NCBI GenBank assembly: GCA_963807305.1
Contig: CAWEBN010000001.1
Span: 62,001-126,000 of the forward strand
Direction: 5' to 3'
Length of the DNA: 64,000 nucleotides
Source of the DNA: JAOPZW01 sp963807305
GTDB taxonomy: Bacteria > Actinomycetota > Thermoleophilia > Solirubrobacterales > Solirubrobacteraceae
Shown: piece after piece, positions 1 through 7,083 of the stretch
Numbering within the stretch: position 1 is the stretch's first letter
Layout of the letters: each line of letters begins with the position of its first letter
Made by a program: the position numbers and the translations under genes
The notes under the pieces: generated by a model
Told to the model about the DNA's origin: nothing
Database searches by the model: none
What the model saw: the letters and a program-made list of their open reading frames with translations, nothing else

Positions 1-517
1 GCGCACCGGCGATGGCGAGCGCCAGCACCGCGCCCGTCGGGTCGTTGAAGGCCGATTCGGCCACCACGGTCTGGGCCACCTTGGCACGCAGCCGGGAGCC
101 GATGAAGAGCGGGATGAGGATGGCCGGATCGGTGGGGGAGAGCACGGCGCCCATGAGCAGGCCCTGCTCGAACGGCAGGCCGAAGACGAGCGCGGCCGCG
201 GCGCCGGTGATGACCGCGGTCACGATGACGCCGAGCACGGAGAGCAGACCGAGGCTCACCCACACCTTGCGCAGGATCTCGAGCGAGAGGTTCAGACCGC
301 CGTAGAAGAGGATCGTCGAGACGCCGAGGGTGAACACGAGCTGGGCGGCGAGCGAGTCCAGCGGGACGTCGATGACGTCAAGGGCGGACGGGCCGAGCAG
401 GGCCCCGAGGCCCAGCAGGAAGACGATCTCGGGGATGTGCAGCAGCGTCGCCAGCAGGCGGGCGAAGAGGCCGGCCACCAGCAGGAGGCTCAGGGTCAGG
501 ATGACGTCGCGCGTCAT
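1..517 (-). CDS. Na+/H+ antiporter, CPA1 family (partial, N-terminal part)
   Basis: This is the first ~172 residues of an integral membrane cation/proton exchanger; the gene runs off the left edge, so the C-terminus is missing. The visible part is a run of hydrophobic helices. It contains the family signatures LSPTDPA and ESAFNDPTGA, which carry the acidic residues used for ion exchange in NhaP/CPA1 antiporters. The expected role is Na+ or K+ export coupled to proton entry. The ATG at 517 overlaps the stop of the upstream gene (ATGA), so the two are probably translationally coupled. Family assignment is secure; the exact ion is not. Confidence 0.9.
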   Translation of the reverse strand, partial: MTRDVILTLSLLLVAGLFARLLATLLHIPEIVFLLGLGALLGPSALDVIDVPLDSLAAQLVFTLGVSTILFYGGLNLSLEILRKVWVSLGLLSVLGVIVTAVITGAAAALVFGLPFEQGLLMGAVLSPTDPAILIPLFIGSRLRAKVAQTVVAESAFNDPTGAVLALAIAGA

Positions 518-1161
518 GACTCACGGCTGGCCTGTTGCTCCAGGGCCAGGCGGGCGATGTCCGATGCGGTGAGCAGGAGCAGCACGATCAGGACCCCGGC
601 GCCCAGCCCGACGACCACGAGGCTCTTCTTGGCATCGGTCAGCCGCTGATCGAAGGCCCGCTCCGCCTCGTCGTTGCGGCGCTGCTCCTCCGCGGCGAGC
701 TGGCTCGCGGCCGCTGCCATCGCCTCGAAGTTGCGGATCTCAGGCCCGAGGAAGATCCGCTTCACGCGGCGCTCCTGTCCCGCGAGCAGCGCGCGATAGG
801 CGACTGCGTCCAGCGCCATGAACGCGTCGAACGACGTGTGCAGGCGTGCGAGGATCGCGCGCTCGCGCGGTTCCGTGAGCCGTCGATCGGCGACGGCCAG
901 CAGCCGCCTGACGTTCTGCGCCGAGCGCTCGAACTGCGGCCGGCTCGCGCCGCTGTCGTAGCCGTAGGCCGTCTGCCAGCCGTTGACGTCCGTGACCGCG
1001 TACTTGATCTCGAGTGCGAGCGCCCGGCGGTCCGACCGGGCCGAGACCTCGTCGAAATGGTCGCTCAGCGACTGGAATGCCGCGAACGCCACGCCGATGG
1101 TGATCACGGGCCCGAGGATCGTCATCACGATGGCCGCGTAGAGCTTGGCGCGGATGGTCAC
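514..1161 (-). CDS. two-helix membrane protein with four-helix-bundle-like sensor domain
   Basis: A 215-residue protein with an N-terminal membrane helix (about residues 5-28), a helical extracytoplasmic region of ~150 residues rich in Arg, Ala and Glu, and a second membrane helix near the C-terminus (VVVGLGAGVLIVLLLLTA). The layout resembles the ligand-binding half of chemoreceptors and histidine kinases, but no HAMP, kinase or MCP signalling domain follows. The GTG start at 1161 has a GATACT -10-like box six bases upstream and no Shine-Dalgarno. Its stop overlaps the antiporter start, which suggests it partners or modulates the antiporter (inference). No named family recognised. Confidence 0.7.
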   Translation of the reverse strand: MTIRAKLYAAIVMTILGPVITIGVAFAAFQSLSDHFDEVSARSDRRALALEIKYAVTDVNGWQTAYGYDSGASRPQFERSAQNVRRLLAVADRRLTEPRERAILARLHTSFDAFMALDAVAYRALLAGQERRVKRIFLGPEIRNFEAMAAAASQLAAEEQRRNDEAERAFDQRLTDAKKSLVVVGLGAGVLIVLLLLTASDIARLALEQQASRES

Positions 1162-1191
1162 GCGGCGAGTATCCTCGCGCCGGAGGTCGGC

Positions 1192-1419
1192 GTGCTGCTC
1201 TTCCTTCTCTTCGACTCCGTCCCGGACATCCTCTGGCTGTGCCTTCTGGGCCTGGTCTACCTGTCGTGGATCGAGGTCCGCCGGGAGCCCGATCTGCTCC
1301 CGCAGGCCAAGTTGTGGTGGTGCCTGCTCGTCTTCCTGACGAACATCCCCGGCTACGTGGCCCTCAGGATCTGGGTGGCGATTCGGCGCCGCCGGCGCGC
1401 CGAAGGCGCACGAGCTTGA
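1192..1419 (+). CDS. small two-helix membrane protein
   Basis: A 75-residue protein with two hydrophobic segments (about residues 1-25 and 43-65) joined by a charged loop (EVRREPDLLPQ), ending in a strongly basic Arg-rich tail. The GTG at 1192 is chosen because GGAGG lies at 1182-1186 at good spacing. It diverges from the sensor-like gene ending at 514 with only 30 bp between starts, and its 3' end overlaps the 3' end of the convergent GAF-PucR gene by 56 bp. Function is unknown. The membrane topology and ribosome binding site are the evidence that it is real. Confidence 0.55.
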   Translation: MLLFLLFDSVPDILWLCLLGLVYLSWIEVRREPDLLPQAKLWWCLLVFLTNIPGYVALRIWVAIRRRRRAEGARA

Positions 1420-3058
1420 CCGCGAGCTCGAGCGACAGCAGGTCCTCGGTCGCGAGGTCGAGCTCGGTGAGCTTCTGGATGCGCTCGAGCCGCTGGCGCA
1501 GCGTGTTGGCGTGGATGAAGAGCTTGCGCGCCGTGGTCGTCCCGACCCGCCGGTCGGCGAGGTACTGCTCGAGCGTCCCCAGCAGCTGCGTCTCGCGGCG
1601 CTCGTCGTAATCGAACAGGCGCTCCACGGCATCGCACAGCCGATCGTGCGGCGCCTCGTCGAGGGCGAGGTGCACGAGGTAGCGGTAGGCGCCCAGCTCG
1701 TCGTAGGCGAGCGCGCCGCCGCCGGGCGTGAGCGCCTGGGCGATGCTGCCGGCATCCTGGGCCTGGCGCAGGCTCTGCGGGGCGCCGTCGCCGCCGCGCC
1801 GCGCGTTGCTCATGCCGATGGCGACGCCCTCGCTCGCGCCCAGCTCGCGCAGGGCCGTGACATCGCCGGCCCGCGCGCCGGCCGGCAGCGGGAGCAGGGC
1901 GCGCAGCGCGTCGCGCCCCGCGTCCACGAGGGCGCCGGCCTCGAGCGTGCGCAGGCGCGTCTCGACGCGCTCGGCGATCTCGGGCCAGCTCCGCGCCGGC
2001 TCCCCGGTCGCCACCGGTCGGGCGTGGATGAAGACGTGGGCGCGATCGAGATCGCAGCCCGCGGCGCGCCCGCGGGCCTCTGCGATGTCGAGCGCCCCGT
2101 CGGCGAGCGCCTCGAACAGCGCGCGCACGAGGTTCTCGGCGGTCAGGCGCTCGATGTGCTCGGCGTTGCGCACCGCCAGCGCGGCCTGGTTGGCGACGGC
2201 CTGCAGCAGCTCCTGGTGCTGAGCGGGGAACGTGTGCACGCCCGAGCGCACCGCCACGAGGGCGCCCACCTCCTTGCGATCGTCGCGCAGCGCAGCCCGC
2301 GACTCGACACGCGGATCGGGGAGCGCGCCCGGCGGGTCGAACGCGACCAGCTCCAGCGGGCCGTCCTCGCCGTCGCGCAGCCACAGCTGCGAGGCGTCGC
2401 AGGCCAGCAGCCGCCGCACGCCCGCCGTGACGACGCGATAGAGCTCCTCGCGGCCCCCGACGGCCACGATGCGCTCGCTCAGCTCGGCGAGGTTCGTGAG
2501 GGCATCCACACGCAGCCGCGTCTCCTCGTAGAGCCGCGCGTTCTCGATCGCGCCCGCCACGAGCGACGCGGTGTGCACGAGGAAGTTGAGCACCCCCTCG
2601 TCGAACTCGCGCGGGGCCACGGTGTGGAGCACGACGACGCCCAGCACCTCGCCCGACCGGGCGGGCACGGGGACGGCGACCATCGACTGGAAGTGCTCCT
2701 CCTCGAGCTCGGGCACGTACTTCATGCGCGGGTCCGACAGCGCGTCCTCGCGGATGAACGCGGGCTCGCCGGTCCGTGCGACCCAGCCTGTCAGCCCCTC
2801 GTCGAGGGCGAACTCGATCTTGCCCACCACGTGGGCGTAGACGCGTGACGCGGCCCGGATCCGCAGCCGGTCTCCATCGCGCAGGTAGACGAAGCAGGCA
2901 TGGCAGCCCGTCGCCTCGGTGACGAGCTCGACGATGCCATCGAGCACCTGGGTCAGGTCGACCGACGAGCCGACGGCGCTGATGATCGCGTACAGCGTGT
3001 CGCTCTCGAGCCGGACGCGCTCGAGCTGTGCCGCAAGGTCGCTGCGGCCGGTGGCCAC
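1364..3058 (-). CDS. GAF-domain transcriptional regulator with PucR-type C-terminal HTH
   Basis: A 564-residue cytoplasmic regulator. Residues ~20-175 form a GAF sensor domain, ~185-310 a second GAF-like domain, and the C-terminal ~60 residues (LGTLEQYLADRR, then HANTLRQRLERIQ) match the helix-turn-helix of PucR/CdaR-type regulators. PucR-type proteins often control purine or amine nitrogen catabolism. It diverges from the Amt operon at 3210, so it is the best candidate regulator of that operon (inference). The GTG at 3058 lies 7 nt after a TAGGAT box on the same strand and has no Shine-Dalgarno, suggesting leaderless translation. A 17-bp palindrome lies just upstream. Confidence 0.85.
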   Translation of the reverse strand: MATGRSDLAAQLERVRLESDTLYAIISAVGSSVDLTQVLDGIVELVTEATGCHACFVYLRDGDRLRIRAASRVYAHVVGKIEFALDEGLTGWVARTGEPAFIREDALSDPRMKYVPELEEEHFQSMVAVPVPARSGEVLGVVVLHTVAPREFDEGVLNFLVHTASLVAGAIENARLYEETRLRVDALTNLAELSERIVAVGGREELYRVVTAGVRRLLACDASQLWLRDGEDGPLELVAFDPPGALPDPRVESRAALRDDRKEVGALVAVRSGVHTFPAQHQELLQAVANQAALAVRNAEHIERLTAENLVRALFEALADGALDIAEARGRAAGCDLDRAHVFIHARPVATGEPARSWPEIAERVETRLRTLEAGALVDAGRDALRALLPLPAGARAGDVTALRELGASEGVAIGMSNARRGGDGAPQSLRQAQDAGSIAQALTPGGGALAYDELGAYRYLVHLALDEAPHDRLCDAVERLFDYDERRETQLLGTLEQYLADRRVGTTTARKLFIHANTLRQRLERIQKLTELDLATEDLLSLELAVKLVRLRRAGGAESPPRS

Positions 3059-3065
3059 GCGATCG

Positions 3066-3071
3066 ATCCTA
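3066..3071 (-). promoter_or_regulatory. -10 box TAGGAT of the GAF-PucR gene
   Basis: On the minus strand TAGGAT is followed by 7 nt and the GTG at 3058, placing the expected transcription start on the start codon. The TANNNT pattern is typical of actinobacterial -10 elements and recurs before several genes here. Confidence 0.5.
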
Positions 3072-3079
3072 CCGGCCGT

Positions 3080-3096
3080 ATGTACCCGAGGTACAT
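3080..3096. promoter_or_regulatory. 17-bp palindrome, candidate operator between GAF-PucR gene and amt
   Basis: ATGTACC-CGA-GGTACAT is a perfect 7-bp inverted repeat around 3 bp. It covers roughly -22 to -38 relative to the predicted leaderless start at 3058, i.e. the -35 region of the regulator gene, and lies upstream of amt. Autoregulation and control of the amt operon by the adjacent regulator is inference. Confidence 0.5.
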
Positions 3097-3209
3097 GAGT
3101 TGGGCCGAAATGGTGGCCTCAACCGACATTGCCCGGTGCGCGCGCCACTGGATAGAACTATCGCGACCCCGAGGTGGCGGGGCATCGGTGGCTGTCGAGA
3201 GGGGACTGG

Positions 3210-4679
3210 ATGCTGTCGTTCATCTTCGCCCAGGTCAAGTCGCTGGACCAAGCGGCACCCGCGCAGTCGCTGACCCAGGACTCGGCCGTCCTCGGCGAGC
3301 AGTTCTACTTCTTCACCGTCGTCCTGATGTGGCTGATCCACGCGGGCTTCATGTCCTACGAGGCCGGCGTCGCCCGCCGCAAGAACGTCATGGCCACGGC
3401 GATGAAGAACATCCTGACGATCGCCGTCGTCACGCCGACCTTCTACTTCTTCGGCTGGTGGGTCTACAACTGCAACCAGGCCGGGCTGCCGATCGGGCCC
3501 AACTCCTCGGACTTCACCTCGGTCGCCTGTCAGGGCGGCATCCCGTGGAGCGACGCCTTCGGGCCGAACCTGACGAACAACATCAACCTGATCTTCTTCC
3601 TGGCCTTCCTGCTCTTCTCGTGGACGACGGCCTCGATCCTGTCGGGCTCGATCATCGAGCGGGCGCGGATCTCGGCCTACCTCGTGCTCGCCGTCGTCCT
3701 GGGCTCCGTCGTCTGGATCCTCGACGCCGCGTGGGGCTGGAGCGCCGGCGGCTGGATGACGCTGCGCTTCGGGTTCCACGACTCGATCGCCTCGGCGGTG
3801 GTGCATGGCGTGGCCGGGTCGTTCACCCTGGGTGTGCTCTTCAACGTCGGCCCGCGAATAGGCAAGTACACGCGCGAGGGGATGACGCGGGTCTTCAGAC
3901 CCCACAACCTGCACATCACCGCGTTGGGCCTGATGCTGATCTTCACCGGCTTCTACGCGTTCTACGGCGCGTGCCTGGTCATCGCGTCGACCTCGTTCCC
4001 CGGCTGGGCGAACATCTACCTGAGCCCGACGACGCTGGGCTCGATCACCATGGTCATCACGATGGGGTTTGCCGGCGGCTTCACCGGCGGCTACTTCGCC
4101 AGCCGTGGCGATCCGTTCTGGACGATCTCGGGCGGCCTGGCCGGCGTGATCGGGGTCTCGGCGGGCGCCGACGTCTACGCCCCGACGCTCGCGTGGCTGA
4201 TCTCGATGCTGACCGCCGTCATGGTGGTCTACATCGGGGGCTGGATCGAGACGAAGATGCGCGTCGACGATGCCGTCGGGGCGGTGGCCGTGCACGGCTG
4301 CTCGGGCTTCCTGGGGATCATCTGGGTCGGCGTCTTCGCCGCCGGCTACCCGACGGGGCTGAACAACGTCGAGAGCAGCTTCGGCGGCCAGATGGTCGGC
4401 GTGGCGACGTTCCTTCCGCTCGGCTTCCTGTCGGGCTGGGTGGCGTCCTTCATCCTCAAGAAGCTCAACCTGCTGCGCGTGCCCGTGGAGGTCGAGCTGG
4501 AGGGCCTGGACATGGCCGAGTACGAGACGGACTTCTACCCCGAGCACGCCCGCGCGCCCGAGGAGATCGTCGAGCCCGACGGCACGCTCATCCCCGCCGA
4601 CGTGCTGTTGCCGCGCGAGCTGGCGGCGCTGACCAACGGCCACCTACCCGGCGCCAGAGAGGGCGCGGGGGTGGGATAG
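3210..4679 (+). CDS. amt: ammonium/methylammonium transporter, Amt family
   Basis: A 489-residue polytopic membrane protein of the Amt/Mep/Rh family, which conducts NH3/NH4+ and usually methylammonium. The twin pore histidines are visible in the contexts SAVVHGVAG and AVAVHGCSG, and the N-terminal YFFTVVLMW and GFMSYEAG motifs are typical. The start at 3210 is preceded by GAGAGGGG; the upstream in-frame start at 3174 would add 12 atypical residues. The C-terminus has a charged tail with EYETDFYPE and then a low-complexity end. It heads an operon of small membrane proteins, two ligases and a glutamate synthase, so its likely load is an amine used as nitrogen or carbon source. No GlnK/PII gene is adjacent. 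Confidence 0.93.
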   Translation: MLSFIFAQVKSLDQAAPAQSLTQDSAVLGEQFYFFTVVLMWLIHAGFMSYEAGVARRKNVMATAMKNILTIAVVTPTFYFFGWWVYNCNQAGLPIGPNSSDFTSVACQGGIPWSDAFGPNLTNNINLIFFLAFLLFSWTTASILSGSIIERARISAYLVLAVVLGSVVWILDAAWGWSAGGWMTLRFGFHDSIASAVVHGVAGSFTLGVLFNVGPRIGKYTREGMTRVFRPHNLHITALGLMLIFTGFYAFYGACLVIASTSFPGWANIYLSPTTLGSITMVITMGFAGGFTGGYFASRGDPFWTISGGLAGVIGVSAGADVYAPTLAWLISMLTAVMVVYIGGWIETKMRVDDAVGAVAVHGCSGFLGIIWVGVFAAGYPTGLNNVESSFGGQMVGVATFLPLGFLSGWVASFILKKLNLLRVPVEVELEGLDMAEYETDFYPEHARAPEEIVEPDGTLIPADVLLPRELAALTNGHLPGAREGAGVG

Positions 4680-4829
4680 ATGCTCACCTTCCTGACCAGC
4701 CTGGTGATCATGTTCACGCTCGTCTACGCGGGCGTGACCTGGGCCAAGCGCGAGGAGCGCCGCCGCATGGCCGACCACGAGTTCGACGGAATCGAGGAGG
4801 TGGTCGGCAGTGCCCGCGATCATCGATAG
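4680..4829 (+). CDS. small single-pass membrane protein following amt
   Basis: A 49-residue protein starting on the base after the amt stop (TAG then ATG). It has one hydrophobic helix (about residues 2-20, FLTSLVIMFTLVYAG) followed by a basic and acidic tail (KREERRRMADHEFDG). It overlaps the next gene by 20 nt. It is the first of four small membrane proteins between the transporter and the ligase genes. No family is recognised; the position, tight packing and topology support it being real and functioning with Amt. Confidence 0.6.
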   Translation: MLTFLTSLVIMFTLVYAGVTWAKREERRRMADHEFDGIEEVVGSARDHR

Positions 4830-5145
4830 CGCGCCCGACTGCATCGTCCACATCAACGGAGCCAAGCCGGCCGACGACTCGGCCGACTTCATCCTGCAGG
4901 CGGCCTACGCCAAGTGCCAGGGCATCATGACCTTCGGCCCCGGCTCGACCTACGGCAAGGACGGCACCGGCGCTGCCGGGTCCTACATGGTCCTCACGTG
5001 GATCGGGATCGTCGTGATGGTGGTGGTCATCGTTGCGTGGGTGCTGTACGAGGACAGGCGACTCTGGGGCCACGTCGCGCGAATCCGGGCGCGGGATCAC
5101 AGCACACCGCTGCCCGGCCCGACCGACCCGCCCGTGATGGAATAG
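4810..5145 (+). CDS. small membrane protein with N-terminal Cys-containing domain
   Basis: A 111-residue protein. The first ~55 residues are polar and contain two cysteines (PDCIVHING and AKCQGIMTFG). A strong membrane helix follows (about 58-80, YMVLTWIGIVVMVVVIVAWV), then a basic segment and a Pro-rich tail. The GTG start at 4810 has GAGGAGG just upstream, inside the previous gene. The paired cysteines could form a disulfide or bind metal or haem, but no CxxCH is present. Unrecognised family; likely an operon-specific partner of the transporter or of the redox enzymes (inference). Confidence 0.65.
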   Translation: MPAIIDSAPDCIVHINGAKPADDSADFILQAAYAKCQGIMTFGPGSTYGKDGTGAAGSYMVLTWIGIVVMVVVIVAWVLYEDRRLWGHVARIRARDHSTPLPGPTDPPVME

Positions 5146-5160
5146 CGAGAGGAAGACCAC

Positions 5161-5322
5161 ATGGCAGTCGAGCGCAGGCGGCAGATCGAGTTCCCGCCGC
5201 TGCAAACCCACGTGAAGAGCTTCGAGATCGCGATGATCGTCATCTCGATCATCTGCATCATCGTCATGCTCGTCATCATCCTCGCCACGAATATTGGCAA
5301 CGAGTTCCGTCCGACCGTCTAG
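5161..5322 (+). CDS. very small single-pass membrane protein
   Basis: A 53-residue protein with ~20 polar N-terminal residues and one very hydrophobic Ile/Val/Met-rich helix (about residues 23-43, IAMIVISIICIIVMLVIIL). The ATG at 5161 is preceded by GAGAGGAAG. The third of four small membrane proteins in the operon; its 3' end overlaps the next start by 29 nt. No family recognised. The composition (one long aliphatic helix and little else) is like that of accessory subunits of membrane complexes. Confidence 0.6.
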   Translation: MAVERRRQIEFPPLQTHVKSFEIAMIVISIICIIVMLVIILATNIGNEFRPTV

Positions 5323-5677
5323 CTCCGCCACCCCCGCCGGCAGCCGCCGGGCCTGGATCCGGCCCGTCGTGCTCGTGGTGGGGCTGTTCGCGATCTGCCT
5401 CGCGGTCGCGGCGAGCTGTCAGCGCCATCAGATCCGGATCACGCAGCAGGCGGCCATCGCCACCGCGACGCGCCACGCGGACTTCCGTCCGCAGCGCACG
5501 CAGGTGCGGCTCGTGCGCCAGGGCCTGAACGGCCGGCCCTTCTGGGCGATCTCGCTCTCGATCCCGGCCAAGAACGGAAACGGCTACGAGCGCGTGTCCG
5601 TCGCGCGGGTCGATGCCAACACCGGCAAGCTCGTGGCCTTCACCAACAACGCCGACACCGAGAAGGACGCGCCATGA
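5294..5677 (+). CDS. membrane-anchored small protein upstream of the first ligase
   Basis: A 127-residue protein starting with TTG at 5294, with one membrane anchor (about 22-41, IRPVVLVVGLFAICLAVAAS) followed by Cys and an extracytoplasmic domain of ~85 residues (RITQQAAIATATRHADFRPQ; later GYERVSVARVDANTGKL). The second half resembles PepSY-like or small beta domains, with low certainty. It overlaps the following ligase start by 4 nt (ATGA), so it is part of the same operon. A lipoprotein is possible because Cys follows the hydrophobic stretch, but the lipobox is poor. Confidence 0.6.
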   Translation: MATSSVRPSSSATPAGSRRAWIRPVVLVVGLFAICLAVAASCQRHQIRITQQAAIATATRHADFRPQRTQVRLVRQGLNGRPFWAISLSIPAKNGNGYERVSVARVDANTGKLVAFTNNADTEKDAP

Positions 5678-7050
5678 GCGAGCCGCTGGTCGCACCGCAG
5701 AGCGAGGGTGATGTCCGCAAACTCGCCCGCGACGGCGGGATCGAGTTCCTGTTCGCGCAGTTCGTGGACATGCACGGCAAGCCCAACGCCAAGCTCGTGC
5801 CCGCCCACCATCTCGACGACCTGCTCACCGACGGCGCGGGCTTCGCCGGGTTCGCCGCGGGCGACATCGGCCAGGGCCCGCACGACCCCGACCTCATCGC
5901 GATGCCCGACGTGCGCAGCTACACGCCGCTGCCGTGGAAGCCGGGTGTGGCGCGCTTCGCGTGTGACGTGACGGTCGAGGGCGAGGAGTGGCCGTACTGC
6001 CCGCGCACGATCCTGCGCCACCAGCTCGATCGCGCGGCGGCGCTCGGCTACGAGTTCCGCGTCGGCGCCGAGCTCGAGTACTTCCTCGTGCGCCGGCGCG
6101 AGGACGGGACGATCGAGGTCGCCGACGCGCTCGACACCCTCGAGCAGCCCTGTTACGACATGCGCGGGCTGACCCGCAACCTCGACTTCGTCTCGACGGT
6201 CTCGCGCAACGTCACCGCGCTCGGCTGGGACAACTACGCGACCGACCACGAGGACGCCAACGGGCAGTTCGAGCAGAACTTCGAGTTCGACGACGCGCTC
6301 GTGACCTGCGACCGCGCCGTCTTCTTCCGTTACATGGTGGAGGCGCTGGCCCAGGAGCAGGGGCTGATCGCGACCTTCATGCCCAAGCCGTTCGCCCACC
6401 TCACCGGCAACGGCTGCCACTTCCACATGAGCCTGTGGAAGGACGGCGAGAACCTCTTCGAGGCCGACCCCGCCGACGACCCGCGCGGTCTGGGGCTGTC
6501 CGAGCTCGCCTACCAGTTCGTCGGCGGGCTGAAGGCCCACGCCAAGGCCTACATCGCGGTGACCGCGCCGACCGTGACCTCGTACAAGCGGCTGGTGGTC
6601 GGCGCCCCGACGAGCGGCGCGACGTGGGCGCCCGCCTACGTGAGCTACGGCTACAACAACCGCACGCAGATGCTGCGCATTCCCGGCCCCGGGCGCATCG
6701 AGGACCGGACGGTCGACGGGTCGTGCAATCCCTACCTCGCCGCCACCGTCGTCCTCGCCGCGGGGCTCGACGGCATCGAGCGCGGCCTGGACCCGGGCGA
6801 GCCCAACGCGCTGAACCTCTACGAGACCGACGAGGGCCAGCGCAAGGAGCTCGGCATCGACGTGCTGCCGGCCAACCTGCTCGACGCCACGCGCGAGCTC
6901 GAGCGCTGCGACGTGCTGCGCGCCGCGCTCGGGCGCGCTCGCGACGAGGACTACCTCGACTACTACGTGAGTTGCAAGCGGCGCGAGTGGCAGCAGGCCC
7001 ACGAGCAGATCACGCAGTGGGAGCTCGACCGCTACCTGCAGCTGTTCTGA
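5674..7050 (+). CDS. glutamine synthetase family ligase (type III / GlnT-like; candidate gamma-glutamylmethylamide synthetase)
   Basis: A 458-residue ATP-dependent glutamate-amine ligase. Glutamine synthetase landmarks are in place: GAELEYF (metal Glu), DANGQFEQNF (two metal Glu), NGCHFHMSLW (glutamate and metal binding) and CNPYLAATVVLAAGLDG near the end. It is of the glnT/GmaS class that sits beside N-methylglutamate synthase genes, where the enzyme joins methylamine to glutamate. Context with Amt and a three-piece glutamate synthase supports GmaS activity, but ordinary glutamine formation cannot be excluded. The ATG overlaps the previous stop, and AAGGA is upstream. Confidence 0.85.
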   Translation: MSEPLVAPQSEGDVRKLARDGGIEFLFAQFVDMHGKPNAKLVPAHHLDDLLTDGAGFAGFAAGDIGQGPHDPDLIAMPDVRSYTPLPWKPGVARFACDVTVEGEEWPYCPRTILRHQLDRAAALGYEFRVGAELEYFLVRRREDGTIEVADALDTLEQPCYDMRGLTRNLDFVSTVSRNVTALGWDNYATDHEDANGQFEQNFEFDDALVTCDRAVFFRYMVEALAQEQGLIATFMPKPFAHLTGNGCHFHMSLWKDGENLFEADPADDPRGLGLSELAYQFVGGLKAHAKAYIAVTAPTVTSYKRLVVGAPTSGATWAPAYVSYGYNNRTQMLRIPGPGRIEDRTVDGSCNPYLAATVVLAAGLDGIERGLDPGEPNALNLYETDEGQRKELGIDVLPANLLDATRELERCDVLRAALGRARDEDYLDYYVSCKRREWQQAHEQITQWELDRYLQLF

Positions 7051-7083
7051 CGCGATGTCCACCCGCCTCACAGGAGCCCGGCC

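Noticed and set aside
3151..3162. Short palindrome GATAG-AA-CTATC upstream of amt
   Set aside because: Only five paired bases; could arise by chance and overlaps a possible -10 region, so no operator is claimed.
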